Shown here: positions 51,144 to 63,745 of the stretch, one piece after another
How the letters are laid out: the number at the start of each line of letters is the position of its first letter
Numbering within the stretch: the stretch's first letter is position 1
Origin: Circinella minor
Taxonomy: Eukaryota; Mucoromycota; Mucoromycetes; Mucorales; Lichtheimiaceae
Assembly: GCA_016758965.1 (NCBI GenBank)
Contig: JAEPRB010000145.1
Span: 39,497 to 103,496 of the forward strand
Length of the DNA stretch: 64,000 nucleotides
Direction of reading: 5' to 3'
Notes under the pieces: generated by a model
The model's database searches: none
What the model was told of the DNA's origin: nothing
The model's input: only the letters and a program-made list of their open reading frames with translations
Position numbers and translations under genes: made by a program

Positions 51144-52895
51144 GCATTACTGTTTTGCTAACCCCAATAACCGATGAAGCATGGTCTATATCTTTAAGTT
51201 ATAGCAACCAAGAAATATCTACTTTCAATGTTATACGTATATAAATTGCCAAACGGATACTACTGGTGTTGATATTGCTGTTTCTAAAGTATATTTTATT
51301 TGGGTGGTGTCCGCAAGACCAAAATATGTGAGGGTATCCGCAATAATTAATTTTCCAATATTGATTTTTTAATTTGCTTGTGTCAATTGCAATGATTTTG
51401 AAAGCTTTATAATGAGCAACGTAGGCTTGAAACATATGCATGACATTCACGACCAGGTGGAAGTTCGTTGATAACTTTACTGCTATGATCTTCTTCATCT
51501 CCCTCGTATTCAAACCCCAATTTGTTCTCAAATATTTCTATTAATAAGCATTATCTTCAATAGCATCATCGGTATTTCTATCACTATGAGGACAAAATAT
51601 TTTTTTAACATCCCAGTGTTCTTTTTAAAGTTCAGTAACAACAAAATTATGTAAAAAAATAAATGAAATAGTTATTTTGAGGATCGTATATTGTTTTACT
51701 TTCGCTTATAAAACTTATGTCATGTCAAACGGGACGGCTACTAGTTGATTATAATGATACGTAATAATCCTTTCTAACACTGTGTATTTTGCAAATCTCT
51801 ATATACAGACAATAAGTACTTTTTATAATGGATCGAATTGAACTATCAAAATCCGTAATTTTTTAAAATGTAAATAAACATCTTATTTTTAGTTTAAACG
51901 ATTTGTAGTATTATCTAATTGCATCAAAGTTGCCCAATTGAGATAAATATCATTCAAAAGATAAATTCGTGATCATTATCAATAAAATTTACTGGTGAGA
52001 TACAACTACATATTACAGTAACCGTTGAAGAACGTTAATATCATTGAGAGAACTAAAAAGAGCAAAAAAATGCATGCCAAATCCACTCTTCTTTAGAAGC
52101 CATAGCTTCGAGCATGACTATTTTGGTACTTTTTTTGGCTGATACTGTATATTACCCATGCCACGCTTTAAAACAATTTTGGTACTTCTGATAAATTCAA
52201 CCAAGAACCCTAAGCATTAGAGGGAAAGTGTATTTTTTAACTTCTTCCAGTAATCTCTCAACATCTTTTTCATTGGGTGTATGAAGATATTTCATTGCCA
52301 ACTACATCATCAACTACTGCTAAACAAAAACTCTTTAATGCCCCAGTAGCAGTGATAGCCAAAATCTGGAAATATTCAACAAGTGTAATTTCATTTGTTG
52401 ACTAGACGAGCTGTATATAGTGCTGTTATTTTAATAGGTAACGATATACCACATTTATGGTAGCATTGGTTTTATACTACAGATATTCGTTATGCTCTCC
52501 TGCTTTATCCATGGTTCGTTAGAAACAGTAATTGTATATGCACTCGAAGTCGACAACAGAATTATATTTTGAATCGCCGGCAATAAAGCCTTTTATCACA
52601 CGACTATGAGCTTCTTCATAGCCATGTTCAATTGTCCCCAGATGATCGAGAACAGAGTCATCACACTTGCATTTACTCATGTTTCCCAGCTCATACTCAT
52701 ACTCTTCCAATCCCTTTTATTTCTCTTTCTCGGTGATACCTGAGTCGAAGTCAATACCCAGGGACATCCTGGCTAAAAAAAACCTCTCAAAGAAAAAAAC
52801 ATGAACGAGCGCCTACACTGCTGAAAAAAAAATGGTTTTTTATAAAGTAGGTATAGCAGTGCTTAACTGTTGGGGTTACACAAAAACGACAATGC
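51144..52895 (-). mobile_element. Decayed PIF/Harbinger DNA transposon
   Basis: A 1.75 kb stretch bounded by imperfect inverted repeats. The left arm (51143-51167) reads GCATTACTG...CTAACCCCAA. The right arm (52870-52896), read on the minus strand, reads GCATTGTCG...GTAACCCCAA. TAACCCCAA is perfect in both, and the first differences between the arms are A/G and C/T transitions. It encloses a broken transposase (listed separately). The three bases outside are GAA on the left and TAA on the right, near the TWA target duplication expected for Harbinger, with one mismatch. The family is set by the protein motifs; the exact ends are my estimate by eye. Confidence 0.75.
51915..52740 (-). pseudogene. 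Harbinger-type transposase remnant (DDE_Tnp_4-like), inactivated
   Basis: On the minus strand, pieces of one protein follow in the right order but in shifting frames. They are HNEYL near 52490; EITLVEYFQI and GALKSFCLAVVDD at 52307-52396; YLHTPNEKDVERLLEE at 52241-52297; NCFKAWHG near 52160; MLEAMASKEEWIWHAFF at 52066-52115; SLNDINVLQR at 52024-52050; and LNDIYLNWATLMQL at 51915-51958. The WIWHAFF and SLNDINVL blocks are hallmark Harbinger nuclease motifs. At least three in-frame stops and several frameshifts break it. The stop after KAWHG stands where family members have Gln, so a C-to-T change is likely. The segment containing the first catalytic Asp is not recognisable. Acidic frames at 51420-51620 may be its C-terminal tail. 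Confidence 0.8.
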
Positions 52896-53070
52896 TAAGA
52901 TAAATTGTAAAAACAAAAGATTGCACAAACACACAGACTAAATGAAATTCAGCGGAAGAACCTTTTTTTCGGCTAAAGATGAGGTAACAGGTGGTTCTGT
53001 TCGCCACGTTTTTTTTTTTTTTGTAAGGACCATTGTTTCTCGATTCTTTTAAAGATTCTTTTATTATTCC

Positions 53071-56000
53071 ATGAGTGATCAACGTAAAAGATATGTAAAA
53101 ACAAGAACTCTTAGAGCTTGGTGACTATTAAATTCATTTATATTATAACTGGTATGAAAAAAGTTTTGGTCTATATCCTAACTCTGCGAGAGCTGTTTTT
53201 TTTTCGTTCGTTTACGAAGTGATCTTTGTAAACGTAGAAAGATCCGTTGCCATTTCACACCAGGTCAATCATGTTTTAATTGTGTAACTTATGAAGTCGA
53301 TTGTGTATTTACCGAAGAGTAAGTTAAATGGAAATAAGAGATAAAAAAAATTGAATATTTTGTTTTTGTTTTGTATTAATAAATACTATCTAATTTTAGT
53401 GCTCGTAAACGAGGACCTCCAAAAGGGTAAAGATAGAAAGAAAGAACGGAGAGAACGGTAGGGAAAAAAAAGCTTAACTTAATTTGTTTTTAGACGTGCC
53501 GAACAATTGGAAAAACGTATTCAAGTACTTAGTGAAACCATTTATAATGCAACTGGACAAAGCGATATTGATTCATTATTACGAGAAATGGATCAAAGAG
53601 AAAAGGAAGATCAAGAAAAAGGAAAGAAACGGAAACGAGTCAAAAATGATGATGAGATGGGCGATATAAAACGACAACGACAACGACAACAAGATCAAGA
53701 GAGTATGTTGTCACAAAGGTTTACAGAAAATATTGATGCCCTTCATTCTCGACAATGGCCATCAGGGGCACGATACAATGATATTATATATTTAGGTGAT
53801 ATGGATAGCTTTCAATTATTTTCTAAGAAATTACGATTGAATAAGAATGATAAATGGAAAGGGCATTTCATACGTAAATATGGTGATACAGTGGTTCTTG
53901 TAGCGGATGATCAGGGTCCACAACCTCAAGAAAGTAAAATTCCTAAATTTAAAAGGAAATGGGATAACAACACGTGTATTCCATCATCCTTGTCCATACG
54001 TGGAATCCATCAATATATATATCTTATTACGGGATTAGATCGATATACGAGTACAAGACTATTGAGAATGTGAGCATATATTAGATCATCTATTTAAGGC
54101 TATAAAGTCGTTATTCATAATTTAAAAGAAAGGCAAAAGTTAAGAAACGGAAGACTAATAGTAACTTGCAACAATAACACCAATAATAATAATAATATTT
54201 AGCTATTTTGCCAATATTCATCCAATATTACCTGTGATTGATAAACGAGAATTTTTGGAACAATACCGCGATAAATGTGCAAGTTATCCTGGTGGTGATT
54301 TGATTAATGCTATGTTTGGTGCAGCAGCAAGATTCGTGGAAACTGAAAGCCTTGATTCGGAGAGAAAAACTAAAGTACCTTTAGATGCTCAATGGGATTT
54401 ACCAGTGGGTTGGAGTGATCATTTTTTTGATCAAGCGCAAAAAATTATATCCAATGGACTTTTAGGTCCTGCAACCATATCTACTATTCAAGCCATTGTA
54501 TTGATACAAAACCAACGAGCTACTGTAGATACAAAATCATCTACTTGTTGGTTGACAGGCGGTTTTGTAAGTATCTATATATCTGAAGAGACAGAGGAGA
54601 AAAATCAATATCAATGAGATCCCTTATTTAAAATATTTTTACGTACATTTATATATAGGGTGTACGACTTGTAAGGATTATGGATAAGATATAAATGTTG
54701 AATATAATGTTTTTATTGGTCACACATATTGATTTTACGTATTTATAGGCGCAAGGATTAGGTCTAAATAGAAATTGTGATGATTGGGAGATACCAGAGC
54801 ATGATAAAGAAACTCGAAAACGAACTTGGTGTAGGTATTTTCTTTCCTTTTGTTTGGTCTTTCTGAACATATAAATAAATTGATTGGGATCAAACTCATG
54901 CCTATTGCTTTTTTTCTTTGCTAAATGGTCTGCAATAGGGGCGCTCTTTATTTGTGATCGTTTTCAAGGTGCATTAAATGGTCGACCCTTAGCTATTGAT
55001 GATGATGTAAGAATAAATCGAATTAGAGCTGGAGCAGAAAAAATTAGCGATGGTTCTCTCTCTTTCCCTCTCTCCATGTATATGTATATTTTTTTTATAA
55101 AGAAAGTGAATATCTATTTAATTGTACGTATGTATGGTATATAATATAGGATAATGACGTTGGATATCCAAGTGCACGAGCTGATTGGAAAGAAGTGCTA
55201 GATTTGCCTGATGATACAGATGAGGATGATGAAGAATATACTGGTCCGAGGTTCCCATCTGCTACATATCATCCTACTGAATCGACTAGTAGTAAGGGAC
55301 AAGTATGTATTTATCAACTCTTTGTAGAGTTGGCAAAACTTTCTGAGATTCTTGGGCGTATCCTTCGTGGGTTATATTCACCTGAAGCTAAAATGATGAG
55401 TGTTCAACAACAACGGGATGAAACGGTTCGCAAATTGGATCGGGAATTGACTGAATGGAGATTTACTTTTGGGTGGTCTATTAAACACACGGATTATTAC
55501 GATTATAAAGAAGATGGTCAATTTTCAGGTGTTGTTGGTAACTATCATATTTTTTTGTTGTTTCGATTGATTTTGTATGCGTGCATTCAAACACGAAAGA
55601 ATATATAATTCCATATTAAAGAAAAAAATCAACCGTGGTATGGACAATATATTTAGCAACGACGATATTATTTTATTTTACAACATTAATTCTATTACAT
55701 CGACCATTTATCAAATCTACAGCTGTATCTCATGCTGTTGGATCCAAGCAACCATCTTTCTCTTCTTTTTGGATTTGCACCAGTGCAGCTACACATGGTA
55801 TACGTATCGCTTCCTCATTAACTATGAATGATTACATGTTGACACCCTATGCATTCAGTCTATACCCCGTATTACAATGTTGTTTAATTCTCATGTACAA
55901 TACAAAAAATCAAGATCCCAATATTTCTATTACAGCGAAAGAAGATCTTGACAAAGGGATCACATTGATTGATCGTATTCATGAATTTTCTAGTACTGCC

Positions 56001-57103
56001 CAAACCCTTAAAGTATTATTTCAAAGTATTATGGATAAGAAAAACATTGATACAATTACTGGACCTTTGGAAATGGATTATCAAGATTTGGATGAATCGA
56101 AACGAGGGGAGAATCAGTTTGGCAAATTAAAAAGTAAAAAGCGTGGATTTAAACGACGACAAGAGCAACAACAAACAACGGATAGTAAAAGTGATAATAA
56201 TAAGTTTTCGATATCATCGTTAATTGATACGTTTCTATTACAGCAAGATATTTCAGTAGATTCTTGGATCTCGAGGGCGAGTACTCCAGGTACGTAAAAA
56301 TATATATAGTAACAAACAGTAATAATGTAATCATTTTTTGTACGTACTTTTATTATTATAAAAGAAAGTAAAAATATAAATGTTTATTATTTTACACTTA
56401 TTTAGTTTCCATGGTACCACTTCAACCGACACGAGAGGAGGCATTTACTTTGTTACAATTTGGTTTAAATGTTCATGATCCACTCCAAAAGGACAATAAT
56501 GATATTTCAACAACAGTAAACATGACACCAATACCACCAGAAATGATGACAAGGAGTTTATCTACTTCTACATCTAATGAAGCATATCTACCGGCCTTAC
56601 CATCACCAGTAGTAGCAACAACAACACCAAGTATTTCATTAAATTCTTCTATGGAGCATTCAAGGTTTCCAGCAACAGCAACAACGACGATGAAGTCTAT
56701 ACCAGCTACTGTAGCAACAACAAATTTAGGTCTATTCCATCCATCTGTATCTGTAGTGTCAGATATACCAACAATAGGGAGTCGTCCTTTTGCACCTATT
56801 GTATCGGCTATTCGTACCACTACATCTATGGAAAACAATAGTTCATTTGCGCCTATCGTATCTGCCATACCCAGCAGTATCAGCACTCATAACAATAGCC
56901 ACAGTCACGTGACGACAGCAGCAGCAGATGCATCTTCTCTTGTTGATCAAGCACTAACATTAGAAAACAGCAGCACAAATGTATTTCAAAGCGACCCTAA
57001 TAATCCATTTTGGAGTATTCCAGCATCTATCAATTGGACAGACTGGGATGAATGGTATCAACATACCCAAGATTCTTCCACTTGGAATACTCTTAATGGA
57101 TAA
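53071..57103 (+). CDS. Zn2Cys6 zinc-cluster transcription factor B, fungal_trans family
   Basis: Predicted nuclear DNA-binding regulator; target unknown. Exons: 53071-53120, 53220-53318, 53400-53426, 53494-54069, 54203-54566, 54659-54670, 54749-54830, 54939-55006, 55150-55528, 55657-56289, 56406-57103; 995 aa. The zinc cluster (about 17-45) has the same C-x2-C-x6-C-x7-C-x2-C-x6-C spacing as regulator A, followed by ARKRGPPKG and a coiled coil (AEQLEKRIQVLSE). The middle homology region includes NIHPILPVIDKREFLEQY, GVRLAQGLGLNRN, RTWWALFICDRFQG, GRPLAIDDD and LILLHRPFI. A 12-nt exon (GVRL) is required to restore the motif. The C-terminal 250 residues are Ser/Thr/Pro/Asn-rich and probably activating, with two near-identical short blocks (FAPIVSAIRTT and FAPIVSAIPSS). 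It is a longer paralogue of the gene at 12867. Confidence 0.9.
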
Positions 57104-57420
57104 TGAAACCAATTCAATAATAGATAATACTTCTTTTTTATGTCTACTTGTTTTTGTTCATTCATTGGTTGGGAGTATAAAGATAATATTACTAAATACA
57201 TTAGGACTTTTTCTACAATGATACATTTTGCTTTTTTTTATTCATTTATCTATTTCAATACAATTATATACTTTATTGCTGCTTAAAAAGCAAACATACA
57301 ACAAAAAAGTGAAGCGAGCTGTGGAGAAAAGAAAGAAACAATGGAATATAGAAAACGAAGAGGTTATTTTATGCACGTAGTATATATAAATATATATAAT
57401 TATTATTTAGTAGTTTCTTT
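57104..57420. other. Spacer between zinc-cluster regulator B and PTC5
   Basis: Short converging 3' flanks with an ATATAT stretch near 57379-57400; nothing else is seen. Confidence 0.5.
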
Positions 57421-59116
57421 TTAAAGACGAGACCAAACCCATCCAGAGTACCAACTTGAGTTGGGTGATTTTACAAGACGAGGCTCAGATACATCTACTT
57501 CCTTTGGTTCCATGATAGGTCCGGAACCTTCTTGTATCACATGTTGACCTTTTTCTTGCTCTTGATTCAATTCAATTACAGTAATTGTAATATCATCACG
57601 ATATCGTCTTGATGGTTCCCGTGTAAGACGTTTCGACATTTCCAATCCTTCATCCGAAACAGGTAACTTTTTACCAATATTCTTGTAAACAACATCATAT
57701 AACAGTGCTTGACGCATTAAATGAGTAGCCGCATTTTTGTCCTTTCCATCCTTTGGCCACGAGCTCATAAGTTCAGCCGAGACTTGATCACCATCTGTGC
57801 TACGAACACTATCCCAACTCAATTCATCCCATAAACCATCTGTACCAAGAACAACATACTTGTCACCCTTTTCTAACTTGTGATGTGTAACAAGAGGTTT
57901 AGAATACAGATAGGGTGGGGTATGATAATTGACGACAATACGATGATGATACCGAGCAAAGGTACTATAGATTTCGTAAGGGATATAAGGTAGAACATTC
58001 ATTTGATATTCTTTGGGTACTTTATACATGATATCACCAAACGATCCACCCACGGCAATTAAACCAAAGATTCTGTTTCGTTGAACAATGGCACCGGATT
58101 CATTTGGTGGATGTTGCGAAATCATATGAGAGCGCCACGCTGGATGAGCTGGGGACTCTTCTTCTACAAGTCTTCGACCAGTCCATGATCCATCTTCTTC
58201 TTGACGAATTACTATGGTTGTTGTTTTTTGTGGACGTGAATAATGTTTTCAACATGGTTAATTTTTATAGAAAAAAAATTCATTTGGGAGTTTTATATTA
58301 TTACTTACTGACAACACGAGAATCGCCCGTATTCGCTGCATATAAATCGTCGCCATCCAAATAAACTGCACAGGCACACGATCCTGTTATAGCTTCCTTG
58401 ATAATCTTATCAGCATTTGGATTCTTAGAGATTGCATCTTGAATTTGTTTTTCAGTTACACCAGCAACATTCTTTGGGAACAAGTCATAAAATCGCTGTT
58501 GAATATCTTGATCAAGTGTTTCAAATGCTGTGGAAATGATGTCTTCTTTTCGCTGCTGTGCTTCGCCTTCTTTTGTTGATTCTCTCAGTTGTCTGGCAAC
58601 ATAGATAGGGAGTTGTGTTTTGATCATTTCTGAACAGTTTGGTCCAATATGTCCTAAAGTTTATTACATGTGTTTTATTTCTGGTGAGACCGTTTCATAA
58701 AAACAGCACATACAAATTATAGTAGTAGCATAAAAGAGGCTCAAAAAAAACATTATCCTACCGTCATAAACACCAGCAATCAGCTTATTGCCATCAATTG
58801 TATTGATGCTATAATTATCTTCCACAGGATTATTGGAAGCCATACGTGTAGTATAAATAGCTTTCACTCGTTGGATGGAAGACTTATTGACTATTTGTCC
58901 AGCCCTCAATCGGCTGTCAATCTCTTCTGAGGTTAATTGTTTAAATGGACGCGGATCATAGAATTGTGAATTTCGATTTTGTTTAACTGTAGCAGTTGTA
59001 TTGAGGGATTTAGTTGGTTCTTGCGTACGCTTATTATTTAAATAATAATATCCAAGGCCACCTGAAAGGCCAACACCTGCTATGGCAGTGGAAATGGTTT
59101 TGATGGGTACTGCCAT
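57421..59116 (-). CDS. PTC5: PP2C-family protein phosphatase, Ptc5/PDP-type
   Basis: Predicted mitochondrial Mg/Mn-dependent Ser/Thr phosphatase; in yeast Ptc5 reactivates pyruvate dehydrogenase by dephosphorylation. Exons 59116-58762, 58653-58309 and 58211-57421 give 496 aa. The N-terminus has few acidic residues and a glycine-rich hydrophobic stretch (TAIAGVGLSGGLGYYYL), fitting a mitochondrial inner-membrane anchor or presequence. Metal-binding motifs are present in order: VEDNYS near 99, GVYDGH near 114-119 (split by an intron), GDSRVV, GTDGLWD near 357 and RRYRDDITITVIEL near 440. The long insertions between motifs and the PNESGAIVQRNRIFGL block are typical of the PDP subfamily. No acidic residue of the catalytic set appears lost. 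Confidence 0.92.
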
Positions 59117-59409
59117 TTATAAAAGAAGAAAGACAAAGAAAATTGAAAAGGGGAAGAGCTGCGGGCTTATATCTTGGTGTTATGTTAGTGTGGTGCCGTA
59201 AATAATATAATAACACGCGGTGTTAATTTTTTAATGCAGAAATCGTTCATCATGAGTTAGATTTCTTCATGAAACCTACTTATTTCATATAAAAGTGACT
59301 TTACCACTGTTCCCATTCACATAAATATTACTCTTATTATTATTTTCAGAAAAGCAACTTTATTTATTAACTTTTACTCAAACTTTCTTGTTGAAATATA
59401 TTTAAAACT
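59117..59409. other. Spacer between PTC5 and PPWD1
   Basis: Tandem minus-strand genes separated by about 290 bp of AT-rich DNA: PTC5 promoter and PPWD1 3' flank. Nothing else is seen. Confidence 0.5.
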
Positions 59410-62400
59410 TTATCGTATTTCAATATTAATAATTTTTATATCTTCATATGGTTTATCATTCTTATCCACTCTAACATGTTCAATTTCATGTACAACATCC
59501 ATACCAGCAGTAGCTCGACCAAAGATTGTATGCTTATTGTCAAGCCAAGGCTAAAACAATAATATAGGGTGATGGGTGAGATCTTATTAGTAAAACAAAA
59601 TCACGAGATCCACTCATTCATATTTCTTTTTATATAATTAAAAAAAAGAATACTTACGGTAGGAACAACAGTAATGAAAAACTGACTTCCATTTGTATTT
59701 GGACCTGCATTAGCCATACTCACTGTATAGGGTCGATCATGTCTAACTTCTCGAGTCACTTCATCTTCAAAATCATCACCCCATATAGATTCACCTCCCG
59801 TACCATCACCAAATGGACAGCCCGTTTGTATCATAAATCCTTTAATAACTCGATGGAAAATAAGATTATCATAATAACCATTCTTTGCATGTGTGACAAA
59901 GTTCTCAACAGCTTTGGGAGCAACATCAGGAAGTAATCGAATATGAATATCACCCGAGGTAGTTCGAAGAATAGCATGTGTACCGAGAATTTGTTTACGT
60001 TCTTGAGTACCTGCCACAGTTTGTTCTTCTCTGGATGGTTTTTCGTTGAATACATCACGATCACCTTTCTGCTGACCCTCGTCACTAAGAAGAAAAGAGA
60101 GATAGCGGGAGATGAGTTTATCAATGTAAGATCCACGAGTTTTGTATGTCGATATATAATTCTAATCATCTCTTTAACCACTTACTCATAAGGTTCTCGT
60201 CGTGTAAATATAAAAAATCGATTTCGTTTGAAGGCAGTAGTTAATAAAGTTGGATCTACCATTTCACTTTCTTTCAATGTTGTATTATCTGAAGCCGCCA
60301 TCGCCTAGTGAGAGAGAATATTTACAACGTGAAAGGATGGTTAATTTAAGTGAGAATTTTTTTAACTGATTCATACTCTTTATAAAGATATACTATTTAT
60401 ACATACCAAAGTATAAACACCTTTCTTCTTAGGTGCACCTTGATATAAAGTAACATTCAAAAATCGATGTGTTTCTGATTTTCCGATTAATCGGGCTACT
60501 TTGTTCGTCCTAATATTCACCACTAGTAGAAATTATTTAATTTAGTACCTTCTTTTTGGCCTTGGGATGGAAATCGCTCCTTTTTGACTTTTTCTACTTA
60601 CTTTTAATACCAAGCAGTGTTGCGTACACAATAAAATTATTGCTTTCATCAAAAACTAGCAAAAGTATCTAAGAATAAGTAACGCACGCTCCAACTCTCC
60701 AAGACAGAAATTCATAAGTGTATATAACTTTCTTATTTACCTGCATTAACAAAACTAGCTGCTGGCGATTTTTCTAATTCTCGATCTACTGCTAAACGTC
60801 GACCAAACTCCATGTCATCCAGTTTGTGTATTGCAGTTCCTGCCTAATAAATTGAATATACAAATAATTGATTCGTTACATGTTAGATACGCTGCCGTAT
60901 ATCTGATATCTTGATATCATACACACACATACACACCCATATAACTTTATATGTCACACATTCTTATAGATATATTTACCTGCTGCATTTCACTGATAAC
61001 ATGAAGACTCTCGTCATATTTGCGAATCATCTTGCCTGTCAAAAACTTGAAAACACGTACTTGTCGATCAGGAAAACTCATCGTAACAAACTTCAATCCA
61101 TCATTTGAAAATGTCAACGATGTAGGTGTTGATTTGCTCTATGAAATAATATGAATAGTTTTTGTGTTGATTTATCGCATTAAGTTTATATATTGGAGAA
61201 AGAATAGGTAACTGAAAGGAGTTTTTTTTTATACAAGAGAAAGAGATAGTGTTACCTTTCTGAATTCATAAAGGTCTGTTTCCGATTTCAATTCGAAACC
61301 AACCGATTTTGGCAAATCAAAAGGATTTTCAGGAGACCAATACTCCACCATACCTTGGGTATCCACGGAAACAACACAGTTAAACCTCCAATTAAACTAT
61401 AAATTGATCATAGGGTGTGTCCCACCAGTCAGTCAATCGATAAAATTAAAATAAATCAACAACTATATTATTAATTATATCACCCACCGCTATTAAATGT
61501 ACTGGTTGTGAATGTAAATTGTCAATAGTGTGTAAAGGTTTTCCTTCCGCACGCCCATCATAAAGATGAATCTTTGAAGTATCTGCTTCGGATCTATAAG
61601 TAATATATTAGTTATCCATATATATCCCTTCAATTTAAATTATTAATATTTCTTTACTTACACAGCAATTAATGCTTGAGCTTGTCCTTGTTGATGGATC
61701 CAGCATACACTTTTTGGTTTATATCCTAATTTTATCATGTTGATCATATCTAATGTATTTGAATTCGAATAGTGAATAAGAACAAATCATTGTTAATACA
61801 ATTATCTAACTAATTAACTAATTATCAAAAGTGAGAAGAAGGTTGACAGGTTACCAAAGTTTGTAATATCAAATACTTTCATTGACATATCATCCGAAAT
61901 TGTAGCTAATAATTCACCATCTGCTGAAATATTAAGTCCAGTGATGTTTGCCATATGAGCACGATAATGTTTAACAAATTCAATGTTATTTGCAGTTTTC
62001 TTCCAGAATTTCAAATGACCATCAACAGAAGTTGTAACAATAAAATCATTCCTAATAATAACAGTAATATTTCTTTTGATCAGTTCCCATCTATTTTCTC
62101 TTCGATATTGTATATTTATACTTACTTTGCCGATGCCACAACATAGCTCAGTGTGTCACGGTGCATATAACTTTTTTCATACATATCAGCAGCGGGAAGG
62201 TGTGAAAGGTAAAGTTTCTCATGAGCAAGGACTAATATATAAGGAGCATCGACATAATTAAGTAAAAATACGTGTTTTTGTTTTTGGCTCTCATTTTCTA
62301 TCATGTTTTTTTCTTTTATAGAACATTTGGTTGTTCTGTTCGTTTCGTACCTCTCTTTTTCTTTCGAGGTTGTTCAGGCGTGGGTGGTGGTAACATTGGT

Positions 62401-62584
62401 CCAATGTCGTCTTCTTCTATATGAAATATAAATGTATGCATACGCTTATATGCATTAATTAAAAAAGAATTGGGTATGTTATTTCAAACTTCAATCTGCC
62501 ATAAACATTTTTATTACCCTCTTCTTCTTGATCTACTAGAGGATCATTATCTAGCGAGCGTTTATTACTTGGATGATCTGCCAT
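59410..62584 (-). CDS. PPWD1: PPWD1: WD40 repeats plus cyclophilin peptidyl-prolyl isomerase
   Basis: Predicted nuclear isomerase of the spliceosome-associated PPWD1 family. Exons in coding order: 62584-62518, 62416-62351, 62231-62126, 62051-61855, 61749-61662, 61593-61488, 61396-61256, 61138-60980, 60843-60741, 60655-60602, 60522-60407, 60304-60186, 60084-59658, 59550-59410; 629 aa (human 646). The acidic start and the motif [17 protein letters not shown] precede the WD40 part ([36 protein letters not shown]). The cyclophilin domain fills about 465-629 with [13 protein letters not shown] near 520, [26 protein letters not shown] and [11 protein letters not shown]. The catalytic Arg and the cyclosporin-contact Trp position are kept. 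It has fourteen exons, the most of any gene here. An upstream GTG-started frame at 62641 is ignored in favour of the first ATG. Confidence 0.95.
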
Positions 62585-63048
62585 TGTTTTTGGATCAACT
62601 TCTATTTTCTTTTCTTTCTTAAGAAATTTCAACTTAATCACTAAAATGCGTCTTTATTTATTTGCACACCGCAATTCGGGGTATGAAAAAATAATAGCTG
62701 TGAAGTAGTAGTAATAAAAAATTCGCCTGGCGAGTGGGAAAGGCGTTCTTATACTCTAGAATCTCAGCAGTTTTTAGAAAGGGAAAAGTTGTGTTGGAAT
62801 TACCATTCAGCTGTATGAAGACGTTATTAAGATGGCGATAATTAAAGGGATTTTGGAAACAAATTACATTCTCATGAGCTTTTATTATTAATTTTTTTAT
62901 ATACTCTTAAATCATTACATAGTCATGGTTTTTTATTAGTTGTTTTTATTTCACATTGACATGGTCCTTTATTATTAAATATTATAAATATGATTACAGG
63001 GAAGAAATTGCATGGGAGAAATGTAAATTGCAACTCCGCTAAAAGCGT

Positions 63049-63070
63049 GACAGACAGACAGACAGACAGA
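63049..63070. repeat. (GACA)n microsatellite
   Basis: About five and a half perfect GACA units in intergenic DNA about 470 bp upstream of the PPWD1 start. Confidence 0.9.
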
Positions 63071-63314
63071 AAAGTAGCCTCTACAAAAAAAAGTCATAAT
63101 ATAACACTACAACAATAATACACAATAATAATAATTGCTACGGACACCCCACTCTATTCTTAATATGAGCTTGTTACACTGTACAAAGAACAAAAATGTA
63201 TTTATAGAGATTGTGTGGTAATATATAAACATTAGAGCTTAGAGAACTAAAAGATGTATTTAATAAGTTGTTTATCAAAATAACACCACAGCTAAAAATT
63301 GCATGCAATTACCC

Positions 63315-63580
63315 AATTCTCTATGAATATGAATGTATAGGTTATGAAATGCCATGCTTCTCTATGGATATGCATGAAAAAAGACAATCATTCATTTTCA
63401 TGGAAATAAATCTATAGATCTCTATTACAAAAATTAATGAATCTGAGTGACAATGTATGATTCTGAATGATATATGAAGCTACATAAAACTGAACAAATA
63501 TCTATAAAAAAATATCTATGAATATGAATGAAAATGCATGCTTTGTAAATATGAATGATAATCTATGAAATTGCATACTT
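63315..63580. repeat. Dispersed imperfect repeats based on CTATGAATATGAATG
   Basis: The 15-mer CTATGAATATGAATG is perfect at 63321-63335 and 63516-63530. Shorter or altered copies (AAATATGAATGATAATCTATGAA, AATGTATGATTCTGAATGATAT, TCTATGGATATGCATG) fill the interval, and ATGCATG cores recur. It looks like a decayed minisatellite. Confidence 0.6.
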
Positions 63581-63745
63581 TTACTTTGTGAACCCATGAT
63601 CGTTTGACGAGAAGTAGCATTCCCACGCACTTCTTTTACTACTTTTCTCATCATCTCATATAGTTAATGACCCACAAAAAGAAAATTTTATCATTCAAAC
63701 TGCCTATCATAATATAGTAGAAGTGGTTTCAACCATGTTATAGCC

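Noticed and set aside
51199..51531. A 110-residue minus-strand open frame as an independent gene
   Set aside because: It lies inside the decayed Harbinger element, overlaps a better acidic frame in another phase and has no recognised motif; it is more likely transposon debris.
52519..52710. A 63-residue minus-strand open frame as a small gene
   Set aside because: It is the N-terminal end of the broken transposase; coding-like sequence continues past its stop in order with Harbinger motifs.
56473..56886. A 137-residue antisense frame in regulator B
   Set aside because: It is antisense to a Ser/Thr-rich coding exon, a typical shadow frame, with no independent start context or motif.
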